64,000 nucleotides of DNA from Kumtagia sp963839725 (GTDB taxonomy: Bacteria; Pseudomonadota; Alphaproteobacteria; Rhizobiales; Rhizobiaceae), in assembly GCA_963839725.1 (NCBI GenBank), contig CAWIWT010000031.1, forward strand, positions 128,047 through 192,046, in the 5' to 3' direction. Below the pieces are notes generated by a model, which saw only the letters and a program-made list of their open reading frames with translations, had not been told where the DNA came from and did no database searches. Each line of letters opens with the position of its first letter. The first letter of the stretch is position 1. The translations under genes and the position numbers were made by a program. Shown here piece by piece: positions 26,678 to 35,408 of the stretch.

Positions 26678-29071
26678 TCAGTTCAGCTGAACAGTCAGCT
26701 TGTCGATCGTGCCGGTGAACCTGAATGGCACTTGATAGTCCTTGTCTTCGACGCCAGTGCGGGTATCGACGCCGACGTCGAAGGTTTCGTCAATCGTCAT
26801 GAGGAAGGGCACGGTGTGCGCAACCTTTTGACTGGCGACTTCCTTGCCATCGACGTTCAGAACTCCGGTGCCGCCCTTGCCGGCGCCGCCGCCGTCGTAT
26901 TTGAAGTCGAACGAGATGGTGTGCTTGCCCGGAGTGAGTGCGTCCTGACCTTCCCAACGGAATTTTTCCAGCGCTAGGAGGTTGTAGAGGAAGACAGGCT
27001 TGCCCTCCAGCAGGTAAAGCCCGTAACCGCCGAAGCGGCCGCCCTGAGTGACCAGCATCCCATCGCTGCCGTCCTGCGGGACGTCCACCTCGGCCGTGAC
27101 GGAGTAGGATTTGTTGACGATGTCGGGCGCGTTTCCGGATGGAATCCCGGATATTTCACCCGAGTAAGCAAACGAGGTTTTCCCGGCGGTGGCACTCGGC
27201 CGTGGTGAGAGAACGCGTTCGAGAAAGTCGTTGTCGAGCGGAAATACGTTATACTTTGCCGCCTCGACGAGGAACAGTTCCTTCATTTCCTGAAGCTTTT
27301 CAGGCATCTTGGCCGCGAGGTCGTCGTTCTGCGAATAATCCTCGTTGAGATTGTAGAGTTCCCAATTGTAGCCATTGACCACGTCGGGCATCTTGCCCAG
27401 TCCCAGCAACCAAGGCGCGAGAGGTGGAGTCGTGGATGCGATCCAGCCGTCGTGGTAGATGGCTCGGTTGGCCAACATCTCGAAATACTGGGTCGTGCGA
27501 GTGGAGGGCGCCTCGGCGTTCGCCTTGTCCCATGTATAGGCCATGCTCACGCCTTCGATCGGCTTCTGCGCAACGCCGTTGACCATCACGGGAGCCGGAA
27601 TGCCGGTCTCTTCGAGGATCGTTGGCACGATGTCGATCATATGGTGGAACTGCGTGCGGATGCCGCCGGCGTCCTTGATGCGCGCGGGCCACGCCATGGC
27701 CATGCCTTGCCGGGTGCCGCCGAAGTGCGACGCCACCTGCTTGGTCCATTTGAACGGCGTGTCGAAGGCCCAAGACCACGCCACCGACATATGTGGCTGT
27801 GTTTTGTCCGAACCCCAGACATCGTAATACTTTAGCTGCTCCTCGACAGGAACGTTGATGCCTTCGATCGCGGCCAAGTCGAACGGCGTACCAACGGTGG
27901 AACCTTCGGCGCTGGTGCCATTGTCGCCTTCGATGTAGATGATGAGCGTGTTGTCGAGCTTGCCCAAATCGTCCACCGCTTGGATTACCCGTCCGATCTC
28001 ATTGTCGGTATAGGCCACATAGGCGGCATAGACCTCGGCTTGGCGCGCGAAGAGCTTCTTGCTGTCGGCATCGAGCGTATCCCATTTGGGCAAATCGTCC
28101 GGCCACGGCGTCAATTTCGTGTTGGCCGGAATCACGCCGAGCTTCTTCTGGTTGGCGAATATCTCGTCGCGCATGGCATTCCAGCCCATGTCGAACTTGC
28201 CCTTGAACTTGTCGATCCATTCCGGGGTTGGATGATGGGGTGCGTGGGTGCCGCCAGGCACGTAGTAAAGGAGGAACGGCTTGTCGGGCGCGACTACGTT
28301 GAGTTGCCGCACGTAACCGATCGCCTCATCCGCCATGTCGGTGATGAGGTTGTAACCGGGTTTTCCGATCCATGGAAAAATCTGGGTGTGGTCACGAAAC
28401 AGATAAGGAGTCCACTGGTCGGTCTCGCCGCCCATGAAGCCATAAAAATACTCGAAACCCATCCCCGAGGGCCATTGGTCGTATGGGCCCGCCACGCTGT
28501 ACAGATAGGTGGGCGTGTTGTGGTTCTTGCCGAACCAGGACGTCGCATAGCCGTTGTCTTTCAGGATTTCGCCAATGCTGGCGTTTTCGAGGCCGAGGAT
28601 GGAATCATATCCCGGATAACCGGTGGCCTGCTCGGAAATCACGCCGAAACCTACGGAGTGGTGATTGCGTCCGGTGATCAGCGCCGCTCGTGAGGGTGAA
28701 CAGAGCGCTGTCGAATGGAACTGCGTATAGCGCAGACCCGTCTGGGCTATACGATCGAGCGCCGGCGTGGGGATGACGCCGCCGAACGTGCCTGAAACGC
28801 CATACCCCGCGTCGTCGGTCATGATCAACAGGATGTTGGGGGCACCCTTCGGGGGGACAACCTGCGGCGGCCAGTAGGGTTTCGAGTCCTTGGCGCTGAG
28901 ACCAATTTCGCCACCGAACGCCGGCGGCGGATTGGGAAGATAGCGCCCGTCCACTGTCGTCGTCGCATCGGGCGAGCCTGGCGTGCCGGTGATCGTCTGC
29001 GCGTGTAACGGGGTGATGTAGAATCCGGTTGAGATTAGCAATGAGGATAGCAGCAGCGTGTGGAGTTTCAT
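26678..29071 (-). CDS. Secreted arylsulfatase
   Basis: This is a 797-residue type I sulfatase. A signal peptide (MKLHTLLLSSLLISTGFYIT, cleavage near LHA-QT) sends it to the periplasm. The metal-binding aspartates are in ILLIMTDDAGYG. The Cys-type maturation motif CSPSR is at residues 124-128, so Cys124 should become formylglycine. The extra C-terminal beta domain (after about residue 600) is typical of the AtsA-like subgroup. The start ATG 29071 has GGAAGAGG upstream; the frame extends to 29320 but without a signal. It needs a formylglycine-generating enzyme or anaerobic maturase from elsewhere. Confidence 0.93.
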   Translation of the reverse strand: MKLHTLLLSSLLISTGFYITPLHAQTITGTPGSPDATTTVDGRYLPNPPPAFGGEIGLSAKDSKPYWPPQVVPPKGAPNILLIMTDDAGYGVSGTFGGVIPTPALDRIAQTGLRYTQFHSTALCSPSRAALITGRNHHSVGFGVISEQATGYPGYDSILGLENASIGEILKDNGYATSWFGKNHNTPTYLYSVAGPYDQWPSGMGFEYFYGFMGGETDQWTPYLFRDHTQIFPWIGKPGYNLITDMADEAIGYVRQLNVVAPDKPFLLYYVPGGTHAPHHPTPEWIDKFKGKFDMGWNAMRDEIFANQKKLGVIPANTKLTPWPDDLPKWDTLDADSKKLFARQAEVYAAYVAYTDNEIGRVIQAVDDLGKLDNTLIIYIEGDNGTSAEGSTVGTPFDLAAIEGINVPVEEQLKYYDVWGSDKTQPHMSVAWSWAFDTPFKWTKQVASHFGGTRQGMAMAWPARIKDAGGIRTQFHHMIDIVPTILEETGIPAPVMVNGVAQKPIEGVSMAYTWDKANAEAPSTRTTQYFEMLANRAIYHDGWIASTTPPLAPWLLGLGKMPDVVNGYNWELYNLNEDYSQNDDLAAKMPEKLQEMKELFLVEAAKYNVFPLDNDFLERVLSPRPSATAGKTSFAYSGEISGIPSGNAPDIVNKSYSVTAEVDVPQDGSDGMLVTQGGRFGGYGLYLLEGKPVFLYNLLALEKFRWEGQDALTPGKHTISFDFKYDGGGAGKGGTGVLNVDGKEVASQKVAHTVPFLMTIDETFDVGVDTRTGVEDKDYQVPFRFTGTIDKLTVQLN

Positions 29072-29312
29072 GACGTGCCTCTTCCGCCTCCCTGTCGGTG
29101 GTTGGACTGCTCTTGGTTTGCGCCCGCACTTCTCTGCACTGACTACTGGTCGTCTAAATATGAACCGTGCAGGACGCCTGATCGGTTTCAGGTGGATGCT
29201 CTTAAAAAGTGCAGGCTGACGCTTGTCTATCAATAAATCAAGTACGTTGCAGTTACGTGACCTGCATCCTCGGGCCACGGCCTGCTTCCACGCAAAGCGG
29301 CGCTCCGGCAGC

Positions 29313-29447
29313 CTAAGCACGCAGCCAGCATTTTAGCCAATTCGACGTCACCGTTGCCGACGGCAGCCGCCACGCGGCGTCCGACTGCTGCGCCGAACCT
29401 GTAGCCATGGGCCGGAACATGCTGAAATTATTAGACATTTGCCTCTC
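29313..29447 (-). pseudogene. Duplicated C-terminal fragment of the neighbouring FAD oxidoreductase
   Basis: This stretch matches the last 45 or so codons of the oxidoreductase at 30727-31863 (for example GGCAAATG...TAATCATTTCAGCATGTTC in that gene), with scattered substitutions and a +1 slip at GGCCCATGG versus GGCCATGG. Translated across the slip it reads GHGYRFGAAVGRRVAAAV, parallel to GHGYKFGAAVGRRAAAAI of the intact gene. It directly abuts the marR stop, which appears to be formed from the fragment itself. Confidence 0.82.
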
Positions 29448-29933
29448 TCAGCAGCCCGAGCGCTCCTTTGCCTCATCGCTGAGCCGCCGCACGATATCGG
29501 TGGTCTTGCGGATGTCCGCCTCGCTCATATCAGCGCCCATCGTCGAGGCGATTGCAAGGAACCGGGTGCTCAACTCGCGATAGCGCCCTTCACCCTTGGG
29601 CGTGAGGCGCACCAGCTTCGATCGACGATGCCTTGGATTGTCGATGAACTCCACAAGCCCCTCGCCCGCCAACTCGTCCGCCAACCGCTGCATGCGCTGG
29701 CGGCTGGTCGGGCGCATCTGGGCGATCCGCGGCACGGTGAGAGGACCAAGCAGCGCCAGGCTGCGCATGAAACCGAACGCGCCGCCGCCCCAGCTCGTGA
29801 TCAGTCCGGTCTTTTGACCAATGGCCCGCAAGCGAAAAAAGAACTGCGCCACTTCCAGCATCAGGTCCGCGATCGCCTCGCCCTTGCTGCTGACGCTCGG
29901 ACCTACCGGTTTTCTCGGTTGCACCGTCGCCAT
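29448..29933 (-). CDS. MarR family transcriptional regulator
   Basis: This 161-residue winged-helix repressor has the recognition region MRPTSRQRMQRLADELAGEG and the wing FIDNPRHRRSKLVRLTPKGE. It is divergent from the methyltransferase-like gene at 30058, and the 124-bp spacer holds two MarR-type inverted repeats, so it probably controls both itself and that gene. The ligand is unknown. Its last codons and TGA fall in a duplicated oxidoreductase fragment, so its C-terminus may differ from the ancestral form. Confidence 0.9.
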   Translation of the reverse strand: MATVQPRKPVGPSVSSKGEAIADLMLEVAQFFFRLRAIGQKTGLITSWGGGAFGFMRSLALLGPLTVPRIAQMRPTSRQRMQRLADELAGEGLVEFIDNPRHRRSKLVRLTPKGEGRYRELSTRFLAIASTMGADMSEADIRKTTDIVRRLSDEAKERSGC

Positions 29934-29957
29934 CCCCTTCCGCTACGCTACCGCAGA

Positions 29958-30003
29958 TTGACACCTATGTTGTCAACGACTAGAATGACACCTGAGTTGT
30001 CGA
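29958..30003. promoter_or_regulatory. Two putative MarR operators
   Basis: TTGACACCTATGTTGTCAA (29958-29976) is a perfect 6-bp inverted repeat with a 7-base spacer. ATGACACCTGAGTTGTCGA (29985-30003) is a near copy 27 bases downstream. They sit between the divergent marR and methyltransferase-like genes. Confidence 0.75.
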
Positions 30004-30057
30004 TCTAGCGCCGATACTGACCTTCGACGCATTGCATGGCAAGTAGGAGGAGCCGGC

Positions 30058-30552
30058 ATGGGCTCTGCCCACCAACAGCCCAGCGACGCCGCAACCGCGG
30101 GCGTCATAATGCGGCCACCGCTGCTATACCTGGCCTGCCTGCTCCTGGGGCTTGCCTTGGATCGGGTGTTGCCCTTGCCGGTCACCTTGGCGGAGACCGC
30201 CCTGATTCGTTGGACGGCGGGCGGCGGACTTATCGCAATCGGCCTCGCTTTCATGGCCGCGGGAATTCGCAACTTCTCTCGCGCCGCCACGCCGGTGCCC
30301 ACCAACCAGCCCGTCCGCGCGCTGGTCACAACCGGCATACACGGTTGGAGCCGCAATCCGATCTACGTCGGCATGTTTCTCCTCTATACCGGCATCGGCA
30401 TTGCCACGCGCAGCCCTTGGGTCCTCATCCTCGTGCTTCCGCTCTTCATCATCCTGCGCTACGGCGTGGTTGCGCGCGAAGAGGCGTATCTCGAGCGGCG
30501 CTTCGGCGATGCCTACCGCGACTACAAAGCTCGTGTCCGCCGCTGGCTGTAA
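30058..30552 (+). CDS. Isoprenylcysteine carboxyl methyltransferase family protein
   Basis: This 164-residue integral membrane protein has about four hydrophobic helices and the family signature GWSRNPIYVGMFLLYTG followed by E-E-A-Y-L-E-R-R-F-G-D-A-Y. Bacterial members are uncharacterised SAM-dependent methyltransferases of small or lipid substrates, with no prenylated protein needed. It is likely repressed by the divergent MarR protein through the two operators upstream. The start could be ATG 30058 or the later MRPPLLYL near 30109. Confidence 0.85.
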   Translation: MGSAHQQPSDAATAGVIMRPPLLYLACLLLGLALDRVLPLPVTLAETALIRWTAGGGLIAIGLAFMAAGIRNFSRAATPVPTNQPVRALVTTGIHGWSRNPIYVGMFLLYTGIGIATRSPWVLILVLPLFIILRYGVVAREEAYLERRFGDAYRDYKARVRRWL

Positions 30553-30726
30553 CCGTTGAGCAAGCGGTCCTGGGATCCCGGAGGCCGAATTGAGGTCGTG
30601 CCACGCCGCAGTCGGCATTGTGGGTCCGATGCTCGGCCTCCTGCGCCACGATCCATGGTGACCCGCTTGTCTGCAGCAGCCCGATCCGCTTTGTGGATCG
30701 ACCCTCTCACAAGAGGGAGAACGCCG

Positions 30727-31863
30727 CTACACGGCCTCAGCACGCAGCCAGCGTTTCAAACCGTCGACGTCACCGGTATCGATCGCTGCGGCGGCACGGC
30801 GGCCGACTGCAGCGCCGAACTTGTAACCATGGCCTGAACATGCTGAAATGATTAGGCATTTGCCTTTCTGAGCAGCGAAGAAGCGCTGGTCCGATGTGAA
30901 GGTGTACGCACAGGTGACGACATTGGTCACGAGATACTCTTCGACCCGTGCGATCGGCGGCGAGAACAGGTTGCGGATCGCCTCGCCCTCGCCCGGCACC
31001 GGCTCGCGGTTCCAGTCGGCATCCGAGGTCGGTACCTTGTGCAGCCCGGAGCCGAACTTCATGCCGGCGCCGCCGGACGGCGGGATCATGTAACCGTCTG
31101 TTGTTCCACCAACGTCGAGGATGGCCGGCGCAGCTTCCCATGCGGCTTTGAGGTCCGCCGGCGGTTCCACATAGGCGAGCGCGGTGCGGTAGGTTTTCAG
31201 CGTTCCAGCCAACTCCGGGAACAATTTCAACACCCAGGCGCCAGCCGTGACGACGATCCTGTCGCCGGTAACGACGCTGCCATCCGCGAGGGCTACGCGC
31301 CCGCGATCAGCGTCGATGGTGGCGACCTTGCTGTTTTCGTACACGTTGACGGAGGCATTTCCACGCCGACCGCAACCGCTCACGGCATGGGCGCGGAGCC
31401 AGCCCAGCAATCCGGCGGCGATGCGCCGGCAGAACAGCGCCCCGCCTTCCTTCGAGAAGTAGGCGTAGCGGAACGTCCCGGCCTCAAGGAAGGGCCATTT
31501 GGCGACAGCCTCCGCCGGTTGGTAGAGCTCGAAAGGATAGCCGCCCTCCTCCAGCCCCTCGCGGTATATTTCCGCTTCGTCGCCCGGCTCGCGCGAGATG
31601 CACATGAAGCCGCGCGGATCGAGATACGTCTCGCCAAGATCGGCCCACATCTCGTCCCAGGCGTCGTAGGCTTCGCTGATCAGCCGGCCGTAACCGGAGG
31701 CTTTCCCGTAGGCGCGGCGGATAATGCGGTGATGATCGCCGGAAGCGGCCAGCGGATTGGGTATGGGGCCTTGTTCGAGAAGAGTGACGCTGTGACCGGC
31801 CTTGGCCAGCGACCACGCGGTGGACAGCCCCGCTATGCCCGCGCCGACAACGATGACGTTCAT
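30727..31863 (-). CDS. FAD-dependent oxidoreductase (sarcosine oxidase-like, DAO family)
   Basis: This 378-residue protein has an N-terminal dinucleotide fold (VIVVGAGIAGLSTAWSLAKA, GxGxxG) and a DAO-type C-terminal FAD contact (CSGHGYKFGAAVGR). The layout resembles monomeric sarcosine/N-methyl-tryptophan oxidases, which bind FAD covalently through a Cys; CSGHGYKF holds the equivalent position. The start ATG 31863 is set by the fold; the open frame upstream overlaps the P450 region. It is divergent from the P450 gene with a 97-bp gap, suggesting a shared promoter region and perhaps one catabolic or tailoring pathway. Confidence 0.9.
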   Translation of the reverse strand: MNVIVVGAGIAGLSTAWSLAKAGHSVTLLEQGPIPNPLAASGDHHRIIRRAYGKASGYGRLISEAYDAWDEMWADLGETYLDPRGFMCISREPGDEAEIYREGLEEGGYPFELYQPAEAVAKWPFLEAGTFRYAYFSKEGGALFCRRIAAGLLGWLRAHAVSGCGRRGNASVNVYENSKVATIDADRGRVALADGSVVTGDRIVVTAGAWVLKLFPELAGTLKTYRTALAYVEPPADLKAAWEAAPAILDVGGTTDGYMIPPSGGAGMKFGSGLHKVPTSDADWNREPVPGEGEAIRNLFSPPIARVEEYLVTNVVTCAYTFTSDQRFFAAQKGKCLIISACSGHGYKFGAAVGRRAAAAIDTGDVDGLKRWLRAEAV

Positions 31864-31960
31864 TGCGGTCTGCCCTGCACTTTCTGCGCCATCAAACGGC
31901 GCGCCGTGTGCTGACCATACGGGCTGGCGGGAACCGGGCAAGGCGTTCTATTGGTCCACG

Positions 31961-33214
31961 ATGCAATCCCTCGTGAAACCACCCTACCTCGCATTCGACC
32001 CCGCGACGCGGCGGCTTCGGCTCGACCCGCATGAGCCGCGGTTCTACCAGAACCTCTATGAAGCCTATGCGTGGCTGCACGGCGTCAGCCCCACTTTCTT
32101 CTGGGAGAATTTCGGCTTCTGGTGCTTTGGCGGCTTCGACGACGTCAACCGCCTGCTGCGTGACCGCCGTTTTGGCCGGCAAAAGCCGGAGGGGGCCGCG
32201 GACAATCAGGGGGTTCGCGGCGATCGCAGCCATCTGGTGAATTTCGACCGGGTTGACGCCAGTTCGATGCTGGAACTCGAGCCGCCGGTTCACACGAGGC
32301 TGCGGACGCTGGTCAATCGCGCTTTCGTCTCACGCCAGGTCGAGCGGCTGCGGCCACGCATCGAGGCGCTGGCGAACGAACTCATTGACCGGTTTCCGGC
32401 GGGAGAAGCGTTCGACCTGCTGCCGACATACGCCACGCCAATACCGATGACGATCATCGCCGAGATGCTCGGCGTTCCGGTGGAGTTCGGGCCGCAACTG
32501 CTCGACTGGTCGCACCATATGGTAGCGCTTTACTCGCACGGGCGGACTCGTGAAACGGAACTGAGAGCGGATGCGGCGGCGCATGAATTCTACGACTTCC
32601 TGAGCGGCTATGTCGCCGAACGAAGGAAGCGTCCGGGTGACGACCTCCTGTCTCTGCTGATCTCGGCGCAGGAAGGCGACCAGAAGCTGACTGAAGCCGA
32701 GCTGATCTCCTCGACAATCCTGCTGCTCAATGCCGGCCATGAGGCGACCGTGCACCAGACCGGAAACGCGGTGCGCGCGATCCTGCAGCAAGGCGGCGAT
32801 CCACGCCGGTTCTTCACTTCGCTCGACGCGACCGCCGAGGCGGTGGAGGAATGCCTGCGCTTCGACACGCCACTGCATATGTTCACGCGCTATGCTTACG
32901 AGGAAATAGCGTTCGCTGACGGCGTCGTGGTGAAGCCGACCGAGCAAATCGCAGTGCTGCTCGGCATGGCCAATCATGACCCACGTGCCTTCGAAGCGCC
33001 TGACGCATTCCTCCCCGGCCGGCACAATCAGAAGAATGCGTCGTTCGGCGCCGGGATCCACTTCTGCATCGGCGCGCCGCTGGCGCGTCTGGAATTGCAC
33101 GTTTCGCTGAAAACGCTGTTCGACCGGCTACCTTCGCTGGCTGCCGCCGAGCCGCCGCAGTTCGCCGACACCTATCATTTCCATGGGTTGAGCAGGCTAG
33201 ATGTGAGGGGATAG
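31961..33214 (+). CDS. Cytochrome P450
   Basis: This is a soluble 417-residue bacterial P450. The I-helix oxygen-binding motif AGHEAT is at residues 258-263, the K-helix E-x-x-R is E297-R300 (ECLR), and the heme loop FGAGIHFCIGAPLARLE has the cysteine ligand at residue 369. A ferredoxin partner is not seen nearby. The start ATG 31961 gives a normal N-terminus; the upstream frame is antisense to the oxidoreductase 5' end. The substrate is unknown. A family-2 repeat follows directly. Confidence 0.94.
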   Translation: MQSLVKPPYLAFDPATRRLRLDPHEPRFYQNLYEAYAWLHGVSPTFFWENFGFWCFGGFDDVNRLLRDRRFGRQKPEGAADNQGVRGDRSHLVNFDRVDASSMLELEPPVHTRLRTLVNRAFVSRQVERLRPRIEALANELIDRFPAGEAFDLLPTYATPIPMTIIAEMLGVPVEFGPQLLDWSHHMVALYSHGRTRETELRADAAAHEFYDFLSGYVAERRKRPGDDLLSLLISAQEGDQKLTEAELISSTILLLNAGHEATVHQTGNAVRAILQQGGDPRRFFTSLDATAEAVEECLRFDTPLHMFTRYAYEEIAFADGVVVKPTEQIAVLLGMANHDPRAFEAPDAFLPGRHNQKNASFGAGIHFCIGAPLARLELHVSLKTLFDRLPSLAAAEPPQFADTYHFHGLSRLDVRG

Positions 33215-33234
33215 CCTCAACCGAGTAAGAAAGA

Positions 33235-33431
33235 GATCCCTGCCGGCGATGGTTTGGGCCAAGGGCGAGGATTTGGCCAAACCAGTCCGGCCCGTCGGGT
33301 TCCGGGCGGCGGACGCCCACTTTGTCGGGCCGCTCGGCCGTCGCCCAGCTACGGCCTTCGCGACCCTCCGCGTGGATCGCCTCGCCGTCCGTGAAACAGA
33401 ACTGACCGAACCTAACCTCATCTTGCTCTAG
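33235..33431. repeat. Family-2 CTAG-bounded intergenic repeat, copy A
   Basis: From GCCGGCGATGGTTTGGGCC to CCTCATCTTGCTCTAG. It matches copies at 45906-46109 (same orientation) and 47681-47886 (inverted). Its right end CTAG contains the stop codon of the convergent cupin gene (33428-33430). Confidence 0.85.
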
Positions 33432-33814
33432 ATCCGGATCACATATTCCTTGCGCGTCGTCTCCAGCACCTCCCAGGTGCCCTTGAAGCCGGGGCGCAGC
33501 ACGAAAGCATCGCCTGCCTTCACGGTCCGGGCCTCGCCATCGTCTTCTGCAATGACCGAAAGGCCCGAAAGGATGTGGCAGAATTCCCACTCGTCGTATT
33601 GGATACGCCACTTGCCGGGTGTTGCCTCCCAGATGCCGGCATAGAGGCCATTCGGCTGCTCGTCGGCGTTCCAGCTACGGAATTTCGGATCGCCGGAGAT
33701 GATCCGGTCAGGCGCCGGAGCGGCGGCTTCCGGTTGGGCTACGCTTGTCGTGATCGGCTGGAAGAAAGATGGCACCGGAGTTGCTCGCGCTGGTTCACAC
33801 GCAACAACTATCAA
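33428..33814 (-). CDS. Cupin domain protein (DUF861-like)
   Basis: This protein of up to 128 residues has a single cupin barrel: GLYAGIWEATPGKWRI, then the metal-site-like strand EFCHILSGLSVI and GDAFVLRPGFKGTWEVLE. This is the small cupin_3/DUF861 type found beside oxidoreductases. Its function is unknown. The first possible start is TTG 33814; a GTG at 33775 (VPSFFQP) is an equal candidate and would give a more usual length of about 115. The TAG stop lies inside the family-2 repeat end. Confidence 0.75.
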   Translation of the reverse strand: MIVVACEPARATPVPSFFQPITTSVAQPEAAAPAPDRIISGDPKFRSWNADEQPNGLYAGIWEATPGKWRIQYDEWEFCHILSGLSVIAEDDGEARTVKAGDAFVLRPGFKGTWEVLETTRKEYVIRI

Positions 33815-33917
33815 TGTTCAGAGCGCCACCGCAAGCTGGAGAACCTCGCGGCAGCAACGTTGCGGCACCGCCGCACTGTGGATTTAGGCGTAGCGCGAGG
33901 TCGAAGGCAGGTATTCG

Positions 33918-34085
33918 TCAGATGAGGCGGTTGTCCTCAGCTGTTTGACGAGCCCGGCGGCGCGTGCCGTCCGTGTCAGCCTCCCGGTGCCTTGCTGCTG
34001 CGGTCTTGCGAATTTGCTCAAAACGGTTTTCCTCGACATCCTTGGATAAGGGCTGCGGGTCGGGTTTCTCGACGTAAGAGATCAT
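33918..34085 (-). CDS. Small acidic/basic hypothetical protein, 55 aa
   Basis: ATG 34085 is preceded by CAGCAGGAGCAAGACC, a good ribosome site. The 55-codon frame reads ISYVEKPDPQPLSKDVEENR then FEQIRKTAAARHREADTDGT, ending TAEDNRLI before TGA. Charged, hydrophilic and helix-prone; no family recognised. The ribosome site and clean codon use make it plausible, but no homologue is known to me. Confidence 0.45.
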   Translation of the reverse strand: MISYVEKPDPQPLSKDVEENRFEQIRKTAAARHREADTDGTRRRARQTAEDNRLI

Positions 34086-34687
34086 TGGTCTTGCTCCTGC
34101 TGAGGCGGATTGAAAACGCGGTTCACAAACGCTGGAGAGCGAACGCCACAGTGGTGGCGGCGAGCGCGGAAACCTTCCACGGCTTTGACTTTTTACGCCG
34201 CTCGTGCGGCGAAAGCAGCCGCTTTTAGCACCTCCCGCATTCAGATGATAGAAATTCTAAATTAATATTCACCCGGCATTCGAAAATCTTCGGAAATGCG
34301 TTTCGGCCATCGATACCAATAACTTGCTCAATATCATGCATGTCAAAATACTAGCTTCGAAATATTTTATCTTCTCTCCGCGAAGTCCACATTTTTATTT
34401 TCCTAGAGGGTCGATCGTGCCTTGATTCTTACTCAATCAAAGCGTAATGGTAAAACTCGTTGATTTGGCCGACTTGGCTTTTCGCGGTGTCAGAGACCTT
34501 CGACCCGCCATTCACCACCGAATTCTCGACAGCGAATGATAGCGCCGACTTGGCGCGCATATCGCTCTGTTCGAACCTGGGATGAACCCGGCGCTGACCA
34601 CGGATGTACTGGCAGCCCGGATCGTTCCGGTTCGGACGGAATTAATGCCGTAGGCGCCTCAGCGTGCTGCGGCGGAGACCAGCGACT
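34086..34687. other. AT-rich gene-free spacer
   Basis: Between about 34230 and 34450 base composition drops sharply to AT-rich, unlike anything else in the first 54 kb. No credible gene; a 30-codon frame from ATG 34448 (MVKLVDLADLAFRGV) lacks a ribosome site. It probably holds the promoter of the five-gene cassette that follows. Confidence 0.5.
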
Positions 34688-34951
34688 GTGTCGACCCGCA
34701 CCACGCAGACCCTCGTCCACTTTTCAGCCGCGTTTCAGCTGCCCGGTTTCGACGGGCCGCAGCCGGCCGGAGATTATCGCATCGACCATGACGAGGAGTC
34801 CATCGACGGCGCCTCCTGGCTTGCGTGGCGAGGCGTCGGCAGCTTCATTCACCTGCCAGCAATCGCCACACCCACTTCGACCCGACAGATGCTGCCGATC
34901 AGTCCAGTGGACCTCGAAGCCGCACTCGAAAAGGACCGCAAACAATCATGA
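34688..34951 (+). CDS. Hypothetical protein, first gene of a five-gene cassette
   Basis: About 87 residues from GTG 34688 (GGAG upstream), containing FQLPGFDGPQPAGDYRIDHD and SWLAWRGVGSFIHLPAI. The end DLEAALEKDRKQS is charged. I recall similar short proteins in rhizobia but no function. The stop overlaps the next start (ATGA at 34948), so it is translated together with its neighbour. An alternative start is 34664. Confidence 0.65.
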   Translation: MSTRTTQTLVHFSAAFQLPGFDGPQPAGDYRIDHDEESIDGASWLAWRGVGSFIHLPAIATPTSTRQMLPISPVDLEAALEKDRKQS

Positions 34952-35247
34952 CCGCACCCAGCAATCTGCGCAGAGCCCGTCTTGTCCGGCAGGAAGCCGA
35001 AACCCATATTTTTGCGATGGGGCAGGCTGTTCGGCTGAAAGGCGGATTTGGCTGGCCGCTGAAGTCCGCGGACATTTATCACATTACCGCCACTCTCCCG
35101 CCGAGGGGAAATTCGCCGCAGTACCGCATCCGCAACGATGAGGAACGCTACGAGCGCGTGACGACGCAGGATGATCTCGAGGCTGTCGCAATCCCGCAGC
35201 CGAGTGATAGCGCCACTCTCATCGAAAGGACGTTCGGCAATGGCTAA
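34948..35247 (+). CDS. Hypothetical protein, second gene of the cassette
   Basis: 99 residues: RRARLVRQEAETHIFAMGQA, then KSADIYHITATLPPRGNSPQ and YRIRNDEERYERVTTQDDLE. It is a compact alpha/beta protein without a signal peptide or membrane segment. The RIRNDEE segment resembles small uncharacterised proteins annotated in plant-associated alphaproteobacteria. Its start overlaps the previous stop, and its end overlaps the next start by 8 bases. Confidence 0.7.
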   Translation: MTAPSNLRRARLVRQEAETHIFAMGQAVRLKGGFGWPLKSADIYHITATLPPRGNSPQYRIRNDEERYERVTTQDDLEAVAIPQPSDSATLIERTFGNG

Positions 35248-35377
35248 GGGACAGAAACGCAGCAGCCGCGAAATCCGCAAGCCAAAGCAGGCGAAGGCGC
35301 CGCCGAAAGTCGAAAATACGTTTGGCAGCCAGATCAAGCTCGCTACCAACGCGCCGCGCGGCAAAGGCAAGAGCTGA
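35240..35377 (+). CDS. Small basic protein, third gene of the cassette
   Basis: 45 residues, MAKGQKRSSREIRKPKQAKA and then NTFGSQIKL, rich in Lys/Arg and probably disordered. Short basic proteins opening MAKGQKR-S-N/S-R-E-I-R-K-P-K are recurrent in rhizobia; the role is unknown (nucleic-acid binding is a guess from charge only). The ATG 35240 lies 8 bases before the stop of the upstream gene, in another frame. Confidence 0.7.
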   Translation: MAKGQKRSSREIRKPKQAKAPPKVENTFGSQIKLATNAPRGKGKS

Positions 35378-35408
35378 CAATCTCGATGATCCCGCGTCGC
35401 CGGAACGG

